64,000 bases of DNA from Ardenticatenaceae bacterium (GCA_011525915.1 WYBM01000026.1:62001-126000), one strand, 5' to 3'; positions 8,825 through 18,109 are shown, numbered from the stretch's first letter. Notes: generated by a model not told the origin, from the sequence alone. Numbers and translations are program-made.

Positions 8825-9622
8825 TTAGAAAAACTCGTCCAGCAGCCGGTAGAAGGTTAGTTTGGCTTCGTCCGCCTGCAGCAGGCCGTAATGAGCCAGG
8901 AACCTGGCGTCCCAGCCGGGGCCGAAGTTGTGGGTGAGGCTGCGGGTGCAGAGGGCCAGGTCCTGGTAACGGTCGGCCACACCGGCCCGCCCCAGGTCAA
9001 TGAAGCCGGTGACACGGCCGTCCCCTACCATCACGTTGGGCAAACAATAATCCCCGTGTGTAAACACCAGGTCTTCCTGATCTGGCTGCGTCACCAGTAG
9101 TTCCTGGTAAATGTCGGCCGTTGTGCGGTCCGTATCAAAGTCACCCTCGTCAACCAAACCGGCGGCCATTCGCTGCCGGGCGGTCGCCATTTTTGCGGCC
9201 ACGCTCTGGTCAAAGGGGCAGCCTGCCATAGGGAGGCTGTGAACCAGGCGCAGCCCTTCTGCCAGCAGGCGCACGGCCGTCTCCTTCGCTTCATCAGATT
9301 TATCGTTAAAATGGGTGATGTCCGTGCCAGGCACGGCCGTCATCAGCAAAAAAGCCCGCTCACCCACCTTATCAACATGTAGACAGTGGGGCACGGGAAG
9401 TTTATTGGCCAGCCACATCATGACCGCCGCTTCAGTTTGCAGCTCATCGGCCGGGCAGCCGACGGCCGTCTTTAAATACCAGCTGCTCCCGTCCGGCCTC
9501 ACCAGTCGAAAGATGTGGGCCCCTGAGCAGCCTAAATCGTCCTTCTGCCAGCGACAATCGGCAACTCTGGCTGCCAATTCTGGGGGTAAGCTCACCAGCA
9601 TGGAATGGTTCTCAGCCTCCAT
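8825..9622 (-). CDS. Aminoglycoside 3'-phosphotransferase-like kinase
   Basis: Predicted antibiotic kinase of the APH(3') family, 265 aa, the usual length. Seen: the ATP lysine in WYLKT (Lys51), the catalytic loop THGDYCLPNVMV (Asp191, Asn196) and the metal Asp in FIDLGRAG (Asp209), followed by DRYQDLAL. These positions nearly coincide with the numbering I recall for APH(3')-IIIa (Lys44, Asp190, Asn195, Asp208). The start could also be the ATG at 9601 (MLVSLPPEL). It lies alone between convergent and codirectional chromosomal genes without IS or integron features, so it looks resident rather than recently acquired. Actual aminoglycoside activity is not shown. Confidence 0.88.
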   Translation of the reverse strand: MEAENHSMLVSLPPELAARVADCRWQKDDLGCSGAHIFRLVRPDGSSWYLKTAVGCPADELQTEAAVMMWLANKLPVPHCLHVDKVGERAFLLMTAVPGTDITHFNDKSDEAKETAVRLLAEGLRLVHSLPMAGCPFDQSVAAKMATARQRMAAGLVDEGDFDTDRTTADIYQELLVTQPDQEDLVFTHGDYCLPNVMVGDGRVTGFIDLGRAGVADRYQDLALCTRSLTHNFGPGWDARFLAHYGLLQADEAKLTFYRLLDEFF

Positions 9623-9689
9623 TCAACAAAAACACAGACGGTTTACATCCCATCCATGTTTCTTTTGCAAACGGCCGTTCCCTGCCACC

Positions 9690-10226
9690 CTACCCTGTAA
9701 TATCCATGACAATTTCCGAAGTGGCACCATCCGGTTTGCGGGTGTACGGGTAACCCATCTTATCCAAGACACGCCAGATGGCATCGTTGTCATTCAGGGC
9801 GTTACCCACCAGTTTGTGAATACCCTCCGCCCGCGCTTCGGCCACAGCCAGCCGCAGCAGCCACGTGCCCACCCCCTGCCCGTGCATATCATCGCGCACC
9901 GACATCGCTATTTCCGCCGTTTCTGCATCCAGCAACACATAGCGGGCCGCACCCACCGGAATATCGGGTAGTAAAGCCCGTTGCCAAAAAGCAATAAAGC
10001 CGCCCTGCTGTTCATCGGCCATTTGGGCGATCTTTTCCGCTTCTTCCCATACCTGTTTGGTATTAGGATTTTCCAGTGTTTGCTGAAAGCGACGGTAACG
10101 GCTTTCTGGTGACATATGCTCAAAGATGTCTACCAGGTACGGGGCGTCATAACGGGTTAATGGCCGCGCGGCGATCCGCTTGCCACTTTTTGTCTCAAAC
10201 GTTTTGTTCAGTTGTTCCATGATCAT
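9690..10226 (-). CDS. GNAT-family N-acetyltransferase
   Basis: Acetyl-CoA-dependent transferase of unknown substrate, 178 aa. Seen: a beta4-alpha3 CoA pyrophosphate-binding region MHGQGVGTWLLRLAVAEAR, and a late segment NALNDNDAIWRVLDKMGY that fits GNAT motif B. The frame is open to 10280, but AGGAGG eight bases upstream of ATG 10224-10226 (MIMEQLNK) fixes the start. This resembles the stand-alone acetyltransferases related to the C-terminal domain of protein acetyltransferase Pat (SRYRRF segment), so protein lysine acetylation is possible. Confidence 0.8.
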   Translation of the reverse strand: MIMEQLNKTFETKSGKRIAARPLTRYDAPYLVDIFEHMSPESRYRRFQQTLENPNTKQVWEEAEKIAQMADEQQGGFIAFWQRALLPDIPVGAARYVLLDAETAEIAMSVRDDMHGQGVGTWLLRLAVAEARAEGIHKLVGNALNDNDAIWRVLDKMGYPYTRKPDGATSEIVMDITG

Positions 10227-10653
10227 AAGCAACCTCCTGACGCTCTTGTAACGCAGTGCGTCATCCAGGCAGGATAACATAGGCTTGTTATGAAATCAAT
10301 GGTCTTTCATCAGAAAATCATCTACAGTATTGGGTAATTTGTCCAGTCGATGTGGCCAATTTATATCCTGTTCTATATCTCACTTCTTCCCTGCAACCTT
10401 TTCTGATCCCCCTGCGTATACACCAACGTAACCCATACTACTGGGTTGCATCATGGTGTACAATAATGACACCGCAAAAGAGAAAACCACTGAAAAGCTG
10501 ACAGGTTTTGGCACAAAAAACCAACGGTCTATCTAAACAAAAAACCTGTCAGGTCTGAACACTTACAAAGAAACCCTTGTAAACTGTATTGTGTCATAAA
10601 ATAACACATGCGCAACACGCTACGCTATATTGAATTAGGAAGGAACGCAACCC
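10227..10653. other. Divergent intergenic region with long inverted repeat
   Basis: This 427-bp AT-richer region separates the GNAT gene from the dynamin-like GTPase gene. It holds a 12-bp inverted repeat CTGACAGGTTTT (10498-10509) and AAAACCTGTCAG (10541-10552); the right arm merges into the palindrome ACCTGTCAGGT, which also occurs near 1291. A TTACAA/TTGTAA pair lies near 10562-10582. RBS AGGAAGGA is at about 10638-10645. No RNA gene recognised. Confidence 0.45.
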
Positions 10654-13308
10654 ATGTCAAAAAAAGCAGACAAGTATACAGAACTCCGCACCCAACTAGA
10701 AACGCTCCCCCATGTCAGCCCAGCACAAGTAGCACAATGGGTGCAGCTGCAGCAATCCATTGACCAGACCCGTGACTATCTCATTCGGGCTGTACCTCAG
10801 GCGCAGCAAAGCATTGACGAGGCTCAAAAAATCCTGGCCCAGCGTACTTACACCCTTATTTTCTTTGGCGGCACGGGCGTAGGCAAAAGCACGCTGATCA
10901 ACGCTTTATTGGGGCGTAATTTGCTGCCCACCGGAGCTGTCACGGCCGTGACCGGCACCATTGTCTACATTGAACAGGCCAAAGAAGGCGAAGCCGAATC
11001 TCTGGTGCTCAATTACTGGAGCAAGGATGAATTTGCCGGGCGCGTGCGCCGCCTCTGCCAGCTGGCAGACCTGCCGGCGTTTGACATCACCAACGACGGC
11101 GAACGGGAACAGGCCCGTAATGACATTAATAACATTATCACCGCCAGCGAGGGCCAGGCTAAAACCGAGCGTGATGAATATCTGGAAATTTTGCTTGACT
11201 GTATGGCCTCCTATGAAAATAACAAGGAATTGTTCAAAGCGGGAACACCACCGCCACAAAGCCTCATTCTAGATGACGAACATTCACTCAAACACCTGCG
11301 TGAAGATGGCTTTAAGGGCACAGAACAGCGGCAAATCCGCCTCATTAAGTCTGCCACCTTTAAAATTCAACCGGGCGCCGGCCAAGAAGGCCTGCTCATG
11401 AATGGCTACCTGCGCATTGTGGACGTACCCGGCCTGGGCGCGGGCATGAAGCTGCACGAGGCTATCACCCTGGAAGAGATGAAACGCGAAGACGCCATGA
11501 TCGTCCTGGTGACCGACGCCGGCCGCCAGCGTGTCGATGAAATGAAGTCACTAGCGGCCGTCAACTGGATCAAAGAAAATCGCCTCTTTGGCCTGAGCGG
11601 CGGTGATCTGGATGAAGCGGCTTCCAAGATTTTCCTGGCCGTGAACGGCGCCAACATACGCCAGGCATTTGATCGCCTAAACTCCGGCCTGCCCCAGGCA
11701 GAATTAGAAGTAAAAGAGGTGACACGCTATATCGCCCCCAGCTATTGGGAACGCTACCGCGACCGCGGCCATAACCGCCCCTACTTTCTGGTGATGGCCC
11801 CACCGGCGCTGTATGTGCAAGATCCAACCAACGCGCCTGAAGAGTTCGCCAGCGAAACCGAGCGCATCCTCAAAGTGTTCCGTGACCAGTTGGGCCAGGT
11901 GGACGCCACAGACCCATTGAACCCAGATACGGCCGAGGCTTTACTTAAACTAAGTGAAGTGCCGCTGCTGCGTGACCGTCTGGTAGCGTTCATTAAAACC
12001 GAGCGTGTGCGCAGCCAGCTGCGCGAAGCGGCCACCCGCATCCGCAATTCGCTGCAATCGTTGCGCTTCTACTATGAGAAGCAGTTGGCGCATCGTGGTG
12101 TACAGCCACCTTTTGCTACCAGTTGGGAACAACTGCAAGAACGCCGCTTTGAGAACGTGTTGGTTCGCCAGCAAAAAGAGTTACCCCGGGCCCTGCATAA
12201 CGCCATGTTAGAATTAAGCATGCGCACTAACAGCAATGAACGCTTCCGCACCTTACTGCGGCCCACCCTGAACGGTATCAGGGGCATGGTGCAAGATGCC
12301 ATACAGCGTGAGGTAGAAACCTTGTTGGAAAGTTACGGTACTGAATATTGGGACGACCGCGACGTGACGTATGACAACCTGATCTGGGGCACCAGCGGCA
12401 TTGAAATCCCCATCAAACGCATTCTCTTCCAGGTGGAATTGGTGATGCAGGATTCAGTCTCTAAGTTTATGCCCGAAGCGGCCGATGTGATTTCAACAGA
12501 GTTACAACGGACCCTGGAAGCACATGAAATCTACAGCCGCTTAGAGCGGACCAGTTACGGCCGTGACTATGCGTATGCCATCCCTGGCGTTAGCAGCACA
12601 GAAGCGCTGGATTTGCGTGCGGCCTATGATGGGCTTGTCGGCCGTATCACCCAAAACTTCCGCCATGTTTGCCAGCAGGCCACGATGTATGAACTCATGA
12701 AGCCAGAACGTTCTGTTCACCATCGCTTGGAAGCTGGCGAACGGGAACTGGCGCTGAACACCAATGAACGGCTGTTAGATGTGGCCCTGCACGGCGTTGA
12801 ACATGTACGGCAAGAGATGGCCGCCGCGCCTGCGCCGTCTACCAACAGCAATGCGCCGGCCACGGCCGTGGCTCAGCCTGAAGAGGAAATTGCTATCAAT
12901 ATCCTGGATGAGCCAGTAAGCCAGCCAGCGCCTGACTTTGACATCAGTTTCCTGGGTGAAGGTAAAGACAGCCTGGCGCCGGCCGAACTGGAAACCAGCT
13001 ATGCTGACCGCCTGGATAACATTGCCGTGAAGGTCAACCGCATCTTTGGCGACATCATTGCTGACTTGTTTAGTGATGATGAACTGCTGCCGCGCCTGCG
13101 CCGGCTCTTCTGGCTGGAAGCGACCAAAGCGGAGCGCGACTTTAATACGCACATCGTCAAGCCAATGCTGAAGAACCATGACCGCAGCTTGCAAGACCCA
13201 GAGCTGCGCACGGCGATGGAAATTGACCTGGAAAACGTCTCTGACCTGGAAGAGCTTATGCGCGTCTGGGAAGGGCTGCACCGGCTGGAAACGGGGGTGG
13301 CAATTTAA
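10654..13308 (+). CDS. Dynamin-like large GTPase
   Basis: 884-aa GTPase predicted to remodel or tether membranes. Seen: P-loop GGTGVGKST (72-80) followed by the dynamin-type ALLGRNLLPTGAVTAVTG stretch with a possible G2 Thr, and G3 motif DVPG (257-260). Most of the remainder is helical and charged, as in the stalk of bacterial dynamin-like proteins, with an Ala/Pro-rich low-complexity linker near residue 725-745. No transmembrane helix is obvious. It heads a run of four same-strand genes with gaps of 47, 72 and 26 bp; bacterial dynamins often come with partner genes. Cellular role unknown. Confidence 0.75.
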   Translation: MSKKADKYTELRTQLETLPHVSPAQVAQWVQLQQSIDQTRDYLIRAVPQAQQSIDEAQKILAQRTYTLIFFGGTGVGKSTLINALLGRNLLPTGAVTAVTGTIVYIEQAKEGEAESLVLNYWSKDEFAGRVRRLCQLADLPAFDITNDGEREQARNDINNIITASEGQAKTERDEYLEILLDCMASYENNKELFKAGTPPPQSLILDDEHSLKHLREDGFKGTEQRQIRLIKSATFKIQPGAGQEGLLMNGYLRIVDVPGLGAGMKLHEAITLEEMKREDAMIVLVTDAGRQRVDEMKSLAAVNWIKENRLFGLSGGDLDEAASKIFLAVNGANIRQAFDRLNSGLPQAELEVKEVTRYIAPSYWERYRDRGHNRPYFLVMAPPALYVQDPTNAPEEFASETERILKVFRDQLGQVDATDPLNPDTAEALLKLSEVPLLRDRLVAFIKTERVRSQLREAATRIRNSLQSLRFYYEKQLAHRGVQPPFATSWEQLQERRFENVLVRQQKELPRALHNAMLELSMRTNSNERFRTLLRPTLNGIRGMVQDAIQREVETLLESYGTEYWDDRDVTYDNLIWGTSGIEIPIKRILFQVELVMQDSVSKFMPEAADVISTELQRTLEAHEIYSRLERTSYGRDYAYAIPGVSSTEALDLRAAYDGLVGRITQNFRHVCQQATMYELMKPERSVHHRLEAGERELALNTNERLLDVALHGVEHVRQEMAAAPAPSTNSNAPATAVAQPEEEIAINILDEPVSQPAPDFDISFLGEGKDSLAPAELETSYADRLDNIAVKVNRIFGDIIADLFSDDELLPRLRRLFWLEATKAERDFNTHIVKPMLKNHDRSLQDPELRTAMEIDLENVSDLEELMRVWEGLHRLETGVAI

Positions 13309-13355
13309 TAAAATGAACAGGTTGATTGGTTGATAAACCACAAAAGGAGTCTGAT

Positions 13356-13637
13356 ATGGCTTACTTTGCCCCAATTGCGGCCGCGGCCGCGGCCGCAAAC
13401 GCTACAAAAGCCACCGGTACCATTGTCCATATGGAGCCAGAGGAATGGCTGGCTCTGGTAGATAAAATAGCGGAACCATTGGTTGTTATGGGAATCGGCG
13501 GTATTCTCAACAAACATTACCAATACTTGGTAGGGTTTAAAGGGTTGGCCTTTTTCACCAAGTCACATGAAAAACTGCCGTTACCACCCGACGCCGACCT
13601 GGTTACAGCTAAAAAGTTCTGGATGCCCGATATGTAA
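13356..13637 (+). CDS. Small conserved-looking hypothetical protein
   Basis: 93 aa from ATG 13356, preceded by AAAGGAG at a good distance; the frame extends to 13326 but lacks an RBS there. Starts MAYFAPIAAAAAAANATKATG: the Ala run comes from a GCGGCC-repeat stretch at 13378-13396. No domain recognised. It has a glycine-rich turn (VMGIGGILNKHYQYL) and no clear TM. It lies between the dynamin-like GTPase and the next hypothetical, so a joint role is likely. Confidence 0.65.
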   Translation: MAYFAPIAAAAAAANATKATGTIVHMEPEEWLALVDKIAEPLVVMGIGGILNKHYQYLVGFKGLAFFTKSHEKLPLPPDADLVTAKKFWMPDM

Positions 13638-13643
13638 TAAATA

Positions 13644-13678
13644 CCCCGGCCACGGCCTGGAAAACACGTTGGCCGGGG
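13644..13678 (+). terminator. Hairpin between 13356 and 13710 genes
   Basis: Arms CCCCGGCCA (13644-13652) and TGGCCGGGG (13670-13678) with a 17-nt loop, just after the stop of the small gene. No T-run follows, so it may be an attenuating or stabilising hairpin inside the operon rather than a full terminator. Confidence 0.4.
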
Positions 13679-13709
13679 ATTTACCACCACTGACAAGCGG
13701 AGAATTTTT

Positions 13710-14918
13710 ATGGGGGAACAGGCGTTTATCCTCATTTCCAATTATCTTGATGACCGTCATCTGGTAATTTTTGGCCAACGGCTGGCAGAATGGCTGATAG
13801 CTGATCTAAACCGTAGTGATGAGGAAGCACCAGCGTTTACGGAATCGCGGGCGAAGGCATTATTGCGGGCTTCCGGTTTTGTAGATGACCCTATGCTGCA
13901 TGATTTTGCGCGGCTGATGGAAAATGTCACGGCCGTACGTGTTGCCCTCTATGATCTACTGGGCGGTACCGGTCTGGATGAAAGCGACGGGGTTCAGGTA
14001 TTGGCGGCCACCAGCAACACCGCCGAAACGGGGGGGCCATCTTCACCCATACCCTGGTTATCTCTGGCGATTGCGGCCCATGCCTGGAAAAGCGAATATC
14101 CTCTTTATCAGTTAGACCCGGCTACACCGCCAGGTGAACACAGCCCTGCCGGGCAGCTGGTGCGGCGGTCGGCCAACTTTATGCGCCAACAGGTGCAGCG
14201 CAGCGCCACCGAGCGTGACAAATTGGGGCGAAAAGTAGCCTATGAGCCAGGCACGGCCGTGCTTCCCCCCCCTTCGCTTGACAACATGCCGCCACAACCA
14301 GAGATTGCGCCGGTGCCGCCCCACTTCCGATCACCGGTGCCGGTACGCTACCCGGAATATGCTCGCGAAACACTGACCGTAGAAACAGAAGAGCCGCCAG
14401 AGTCCGTGGACATACCACCCGTTACCCGCAACCCGGCCATTACCATTACCGAAGGGGATATCACCCCACCGCAGCCACGGCCTGTCACCATGCCGCCAAT
14501 CCAGATCACAGAAGACCAGATACCCAGGGCATCATCTGGCAGCCGGGTGGTTACGCCCTCATCGTCAGGGAGCGGCAGTAGTTTTAATACGGCCGTGCAG
14601 CAGCGCTTTGGCAGCAAAGAGCCCATGCGTGCTGTTAAACTGCGCATCATCGTTCAGGAACACCAGGATGGGCCAGGGGTCTATGGGTTGCAAGTGCGTG
14701 TGAGCTGCCAGGGGATCAAGGCGCACGTTGCGGGTACCACCAACCGTGATGGCATCTTCTTGTGTGAACTGCCAGTGCGTGTACGTTCAGGCCTGACCTA
14801 TGATGTAGACGTGACCTGGCCACGCGACTTTGGCGGCGAAACAGAGCGCAAGTCCATTACGCTGAACGTTGACCGCACTGAGTTTGTGCTGCCGTTTTAC
14901 CATCGTCTCTCAAGTTAA
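13710..14918 (+). CDS. Hypothetical protein with helical head, Pro-rich linker and beta-sandwich tail
   Basis: 402 aa; RBS GGAG precedes ATG 13710. Residues 1-160 are helical and look like a small death/effector-type or adaptor head (ISNYLDDRHLVIFGQRLAEWLI). Residues 180-300 are rich in Pro/Thr/Ser (repeated ITEGDI, ITEDQI). The last 90 residues (VKLRIIVQEHQ ... FVLPFY) resemble a carboxypeptidase-regulatory/Ig-like beta sandwich. No signal peptide. The head-linker-sandwich layout fits an adaptor for the upstream GTPase. I do not recognise the family. Confidence 0.65.
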   Translation: MGEQAFILISNYLDDRHLVIFGQRLAEWLIADLNRSDEEAPAFTESRAKALLRASGFVDDPMLHDFARLMENVTAVRVALYDLLGGTGLDESDGVQVLAATSNTAETGGPSSPIPWLSLAIAAHAWKSEYPLYQLDPATPPGEHSPAGQLVRRSANFMRQQVQRSATERDKLGRKVAYEPGTAVLPPPSLDNMPPQPEIAPVPPHFRSPVPVRYPEYARETLTVETEEPPESVDIPPVTRNPAITITEGDITPPQPRPVTMPPIQITEDQIPRASSGSRVVTPSSSGSGSSFNTAVQQRFGSKEPMRAVKLRIIVQEHQDGPGVYGLQVRVSCQGIKAHVAGTTNRDGIFLCELPVRVRSGLTYDVDVTWPRDFGGETERKSITLNVDRTEFVLPFYHRLSS

Positions 14919-14937
14919 GTCCAGGTGACACCTGGAC
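14919..14937. repeat. Short perfect hairpin
   Basis: GTCCAGGTG and CACCTGGAC around a single A, directly after the stop of the preceding gene. Possible mRNA 3' hairpin inside the four-gene run. Confidence 0.35.
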
Positions 14938-14944
14938 AGACGGC

Positions 14945-15505
14945 ATGGAGGGCCAGGCTCATAAAGATCATTGCGCACCAATGTCGGAAAAGGATGCTCC
15001 TCCCACCTATGGCCCCATAACCCCCAAAACTCTGGCAGCGCGCCTTACATCATCCCCATGGGGTTATGTGCCGCTACTGCCGGTATGGTTGGGGGTCTGG
15101 GTGTTGGTCTGGCCGGGGGTCTTTTTGTTCGGCGCCGATGAGATAGCCGGCTGGCTGCACCTCTTCCTGGGGATTATTAACCTGGAGCTGTTGTGGCGCA
15201 TCATCAACCAGTTATGGCCAGGGCAATGGTTCCGCTTTTGGCTGTTGTTGGTCAGCATGGCCATGACGACAGTGGCTGTACACATGTTAGGGGTGTTTTG
15301 GCTGGGGTTACTGTGCCCATTTATGGTGGGCACGGCCGTGTATGCCTTTCTGGAAGCCCATCTGCTTTGTTATGAAGGCCAGGCCTATGAGGCAGCCATG
15401 TTATTTGGCCTGATGTGGGGTGCGTTTTTGGGACTGGTTATCTTTGGGTTGGCCGTTTATGCCACTTTTAAGTACAGGAGGGAGGGCGACGGCCATTTCC
15501 GTTAG
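14945..15505 (+). CDS. Multi-span membrane protein, hypothetical
   Basis: 186 aa with a polar N terminus (about 40 residues) and four or five hydrophobic segments (for example LPVWLGVWVLVWPGVFLF, LLLVSMAMTTVAVHMLGVFW, AAMLFGLMWGAFLGLVIFGL), ending in a basic cytoplasmic tail. An alternative start is ATG 14981. It closes the GTPase gene run and could be the membrane anchor for it. Its stop overlaps the convergent thioredoxin gene by 4 bp. Family not recognised. Confidence 0.6.
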   Translation: MEGQAHKDHCAPMSEKDAPPTYGPITPKTLAARLTSSPWGYVPLLPVWLGVWVLVWPGVFLFGADEIAGWLHLFLGIINLELLWRIINQLWPGQWFRFWLLLVSMAMTTVAVHMLGVFWLGLLCPFMVGTAVYAFLEAHLLCYEGQAYEAAMLFGLMWGAFLGLVIFGLAVYATFKYRREGDGHFR

Positions 15506-16338
15506 AACATCACCGAGGCCAGCTCTGCGCGGTACTGTTGGGTAAGCGTGTTACTGTCACCTAATAGTTCAAACAGGCCCAGCAACACTTCTTTGGCTTC
15601 CCCTTGACGATAGCGTTTATCCTGGCGCAGTACATCAATCAGACCATCCATACCGGCTTCAAAGTTGCCGCGCCGTAACAGGCGGCCTGCCTGGTAATAT
15701 TGCACCAGTAAGGGTTCAAGATCATCGGGATCGTTGGAGGCGTTGGCTGTATCGCTGAGAAATTGGGCCAACGGCCGTAACAATTCCGCCTGCGCCAGCT
15801 CTTTACCATCCCGCACTCGCTTTAAGTAACCCACTGCTTCGCTGCCATCTCCCTGAGCCAACAGAGCGCGTGCTAACCCCAGATTGATATCAGCACGCCC
15901 AGGGCGTTCATCCTGTAGTTCACGAAAGGCAGCCTCTGCATCAGCCCAATGATGGGTGGCCAGCAAGCTTTTGGCCTCGTTGATGGCCATCTCGGCCTCG
16001 TCCGGTATTAATTCTTGCAAAAACTGGCGAATGCGTGGTTCTGGCCGTACGCCTACAAACTCAGCAACCACTTCCCCATTCACAAACCCTTTTACCGCCG
16101 GAATACCTTGTACCCTATAACGCATAGAGAGGGTAGGGTTTTCATCTACGTTCACTTTGGCTAGGACAAAGTGAAACTCTGGGTCAGAGGCCAACCGTTT
16201 TAGCACAGGGCTTAACATACGGCACGGTCCACACCAGGGCGCCCAAAAATCTACCACTACCGGAACCTGTGCGGAACGATCAATCACCTCATACTCAAAA
16301 GTAGCTTCTGATACATCAATAATGTTGTTGTTATCCAT
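15502..16338 (-). CDS. Thioredoxin-TPR co-chaperone (YbbN/CnoX-like)
   Basis: 278 aa. Residues 1-110 form a thioredoxin domain with the intact active site WAPWCGPC (Cys36, Cys39); residues 115-278 are TPR-like helices. This fusion is the YbbN/CnoX type, which protects oxidised substrates and hands them to chaperones. E. coli CnoX lacks the redox CxxC, whereas this protein keeps CGPC and may be redox active. A GAGGTGAAA RBS lies upstream of ATG 16338. Single gene. Confidence 0.88.
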   Translation of the reverse strand: MDNNNIIDVSEATFEYEVIDRSAQVPVVVDFWAPWCGPCRMLSPVLKRLASDPEFHFVLAKVNVDENPTLSMRYRVQGIPAVKGFVNGEVVAEFVGVRPEPRIRQFLQELIPDEAEMAINEAKSLLATHHWADAEAAFRELQDERPGRADINLGLARALLAQGDGSEAVGYLKRVRDGKELAQAELLRPLAQFLSDTANASNDPDDLEPLLVQYYQAGRLLRRGNFEAGMDGLIDVLRQDKRYRQGEAKEVLLGLFELLGDSNTLTQQYRAELASVMF

Positions 16339-16684
16339 AGAACTGTTTCACCTCGTCTTGCAAATTGAATGCTTAGCCGTCTAAAAATAGCTTCCTGCTT
16401 TGCCCAAAGCAAGGCGGCTTCAAGCTCGTCCATCAATACCATAACTTATTTATTTATGGGCGATCTCTTATGATTTTATCACGAACACATTCATTGTGCC
16501 TTGTACTATGTACCTATCCCTACTCACCTGCCACAAATCAAAAGAACAAGCCACAAAAGCGAGTGAAAACTCACGGAAATATCAATAAATCTTATGTGCA
16601 TGTTGACAAATTTAATATAAGTTATTAATATCTCAACTACTGGCTGGGATCTTCTGGCTGGTTATCACAAAATGGAGTGTCACT
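16339..16684. other. Divergent intergenic region
   Basis: This 346-bp AT-rich region separates the thioredoxin gene and the MFS gene. Its right part holds a well-formed promoter for the MFS gene (listed separately). Its left part must hold the thioredoxin promoter, not convincingly seen. No ORF or RNA gene recognised. Confidence 0.4.
16603..16631 (+). promoter_or_regulatory. Sigma70-type promoter of MFS gene
   Basis: TTGACA (16603-16608), 17-bp spacer, TAATAT (16626-16631). Predicted start near 16638, giving a leader of about 45 nt before ATG 16685 with GGAG just upstream. Confidence 0.7.
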
Positions 16685-18025
16685 ATGACTAGCCCTAACA
16701 AACAAACGACAGTGCCTGCGCAAAAGCGGTTGTTACGGCCGTTTCTTATCTTATGGGGCGGCCAGGCCATTTCTCTATTTGGCAGCCAGGTCGTGCAATT
16801 TGCTCTCATCTGGTGGCTAACACAGGAAACAGGGTCCGCCACCATACTGGCTATGGCCTCATTGGTAGGGTTGCTGCCACAGGTAGTGCTCGGCCCCTTT
16901 GTGGGCGTGCTGGTAGACCGGTGGAGCCGCCGCTGGACGATGTTTACGGCCGATAGCGTGGTTGCCCTGGCCTCCGTGGCGCTGGCCTATCTCTATTGGG
17001 CAGGGGGGGTACAGTTGTGGCATGTTTTTGCCTTGCTTTTTGTACGCGCGCTAGGCGGGGCATTTCATTGGCCCGCCATGCAGGCTTCTACACCGTTGAT
17101 GGTGCCGGAGGCGCAATTGACCCGCATTCAGGGACTAAACCAGATGCTTCAGGGGGGTATGAGCATTGTGGCCGCACCGTTGGGAGCCATCCTGGTAAGT
17201 GCCGTAACCATGCCGCCTTTGTTGGGCCTAGACGTGGCCACGGCGCTGTTTGCCATTGTGCCTCTACTCTTCATTTCTGTGCCCCAGCCGCCAGCAGCGG
17301 CCACGGCCGTGACCCATAGTGAGACCTCGGCACCCTCGTTCGGCGCAGACTTGCGCGCCGGTATTCGTTACGTTATTTCCTGGCCGGCCATCTTAGTGTT
17401 GATGTTAATGGCCATGTTAATCAACTTCTTGCTCACTCCCCTGGCTGCGCTGCAGCCGCTGCTGGTCACGCAGCATTTCCTGGGAGAAGCCATTCATCTG
17501 GGTGTTTTAGAAGGGGCATTTGGTGTGGGCATTGTCGCCGGGGGCATTCTGCTGGGGGTGTGGGGCGGTTTTAAGCGCCGCATTTATACATCATTGGTAG
17601 GGTTAACAGGGCTGGGTGTTGGTATGTTGTTTATGGGGTTGGCGGCAGCCAACATGTTCTGGCTGGCGGTAGGCAGTGGCTTGCTGGCCGGGGTGATGAT
17701 TTCACTCACCAACGGGCCCGTAATGGCTATTTTTCAAACGGTGATAGAGCCGGCCATGCAAGGACGTGTATTTACCCTCTTAAACAGCGCCGCCATGGCT
17801 ATGTCCCCTTTGAGCCTGATCATAGCCGGCCCATTTGCCGATCTCTTTGGCGTCCGGTCATGGTTTATATTGGGCGGGGCACTCACCATCATGGTCGCTT
17901 TAACGGGTTTTGTGAACCAGTCACTGCTCTCTATAGAAAACGGCCGCACCACCGACCAACCTGTCATCACGGCTGAAAGCTCAGAAAGGGCCACCCTGTT
18001 GGAAACGGCCGTCCACGCCGAATAA
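16685..18025 (+). CDS. MFS exporter (MefA/EntS-like)
   Basis: 446-aa, 12-helix transporter. Seen: FLILWGGQAISLFGSQV at the first helix, and the loop 2-3 motif GVLVDRWSRRWTM typical of the MFS_3 group that includes macrolide exporters and enterobactin exporter EntS. The last 35 residues are polar and cytoplasmic. It is monocistronic with its own promoter and terminator. Substrate not deducible; drug or siderophore export is inferred from family only. Confidence 0.85.
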   Translation: MTSPNKQTTVPAQKRLLRPFLILWGGQAISLFGSQVVQFALIWWLTQETGSATILAMASLVGLLPQVVLGPFVGVLVDRWSRRWTMFTADSVVALASVALAYLYWAGGVQLWHVFALLFVRALGGAFHWPAMQASTPLMVPEAQLTRIQGLNQMLQGGMSIVAAPLGAILVSAVTMPPLLGLDVATALFAIVPLLFISVPQPPAAATAVTHSETSAPSFGADLRAGIRYVISWPAILVLMLMAMLINFLLTPLAALQPLLVTQHFLGEAIHLGVLEGAFGVGIVAGGILLGVWGGFKRRIYTSLVGLTGLGVGMLFMGLAAANMFWLAVGSGLLAGVMISLTNGPVMAIFQTVIEPAMQGRVFTLLNSAAMAMSPLSLIIAGPFADLFGVRSWFILGGALTIMVALTGFVNQSLLSIENGRTTDQPVITAESSERATLLETAVHAE

Positions 18026-18109
18026 ATGCTGCCCCCAACCGGCGGCCCAAAGCACCACCTGGTCGGCAGTTTAAGCAGTCATAAACGCCACTTCCATTCT
18101 CTGTAAAGG

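Noticed and set aside
8825..9622. APH-like gene as a recently acquired resistance cassette
   Set aside because: No IS, integron attC or base-composition shift; it carries the window's typical ACGGCCGT sites.
10227..10653. Possible structured RNA in the AT-rich gap
   Set aside because: Only one long inverted repeat and no conserved riboswitch or tRNA feature could be recognised.
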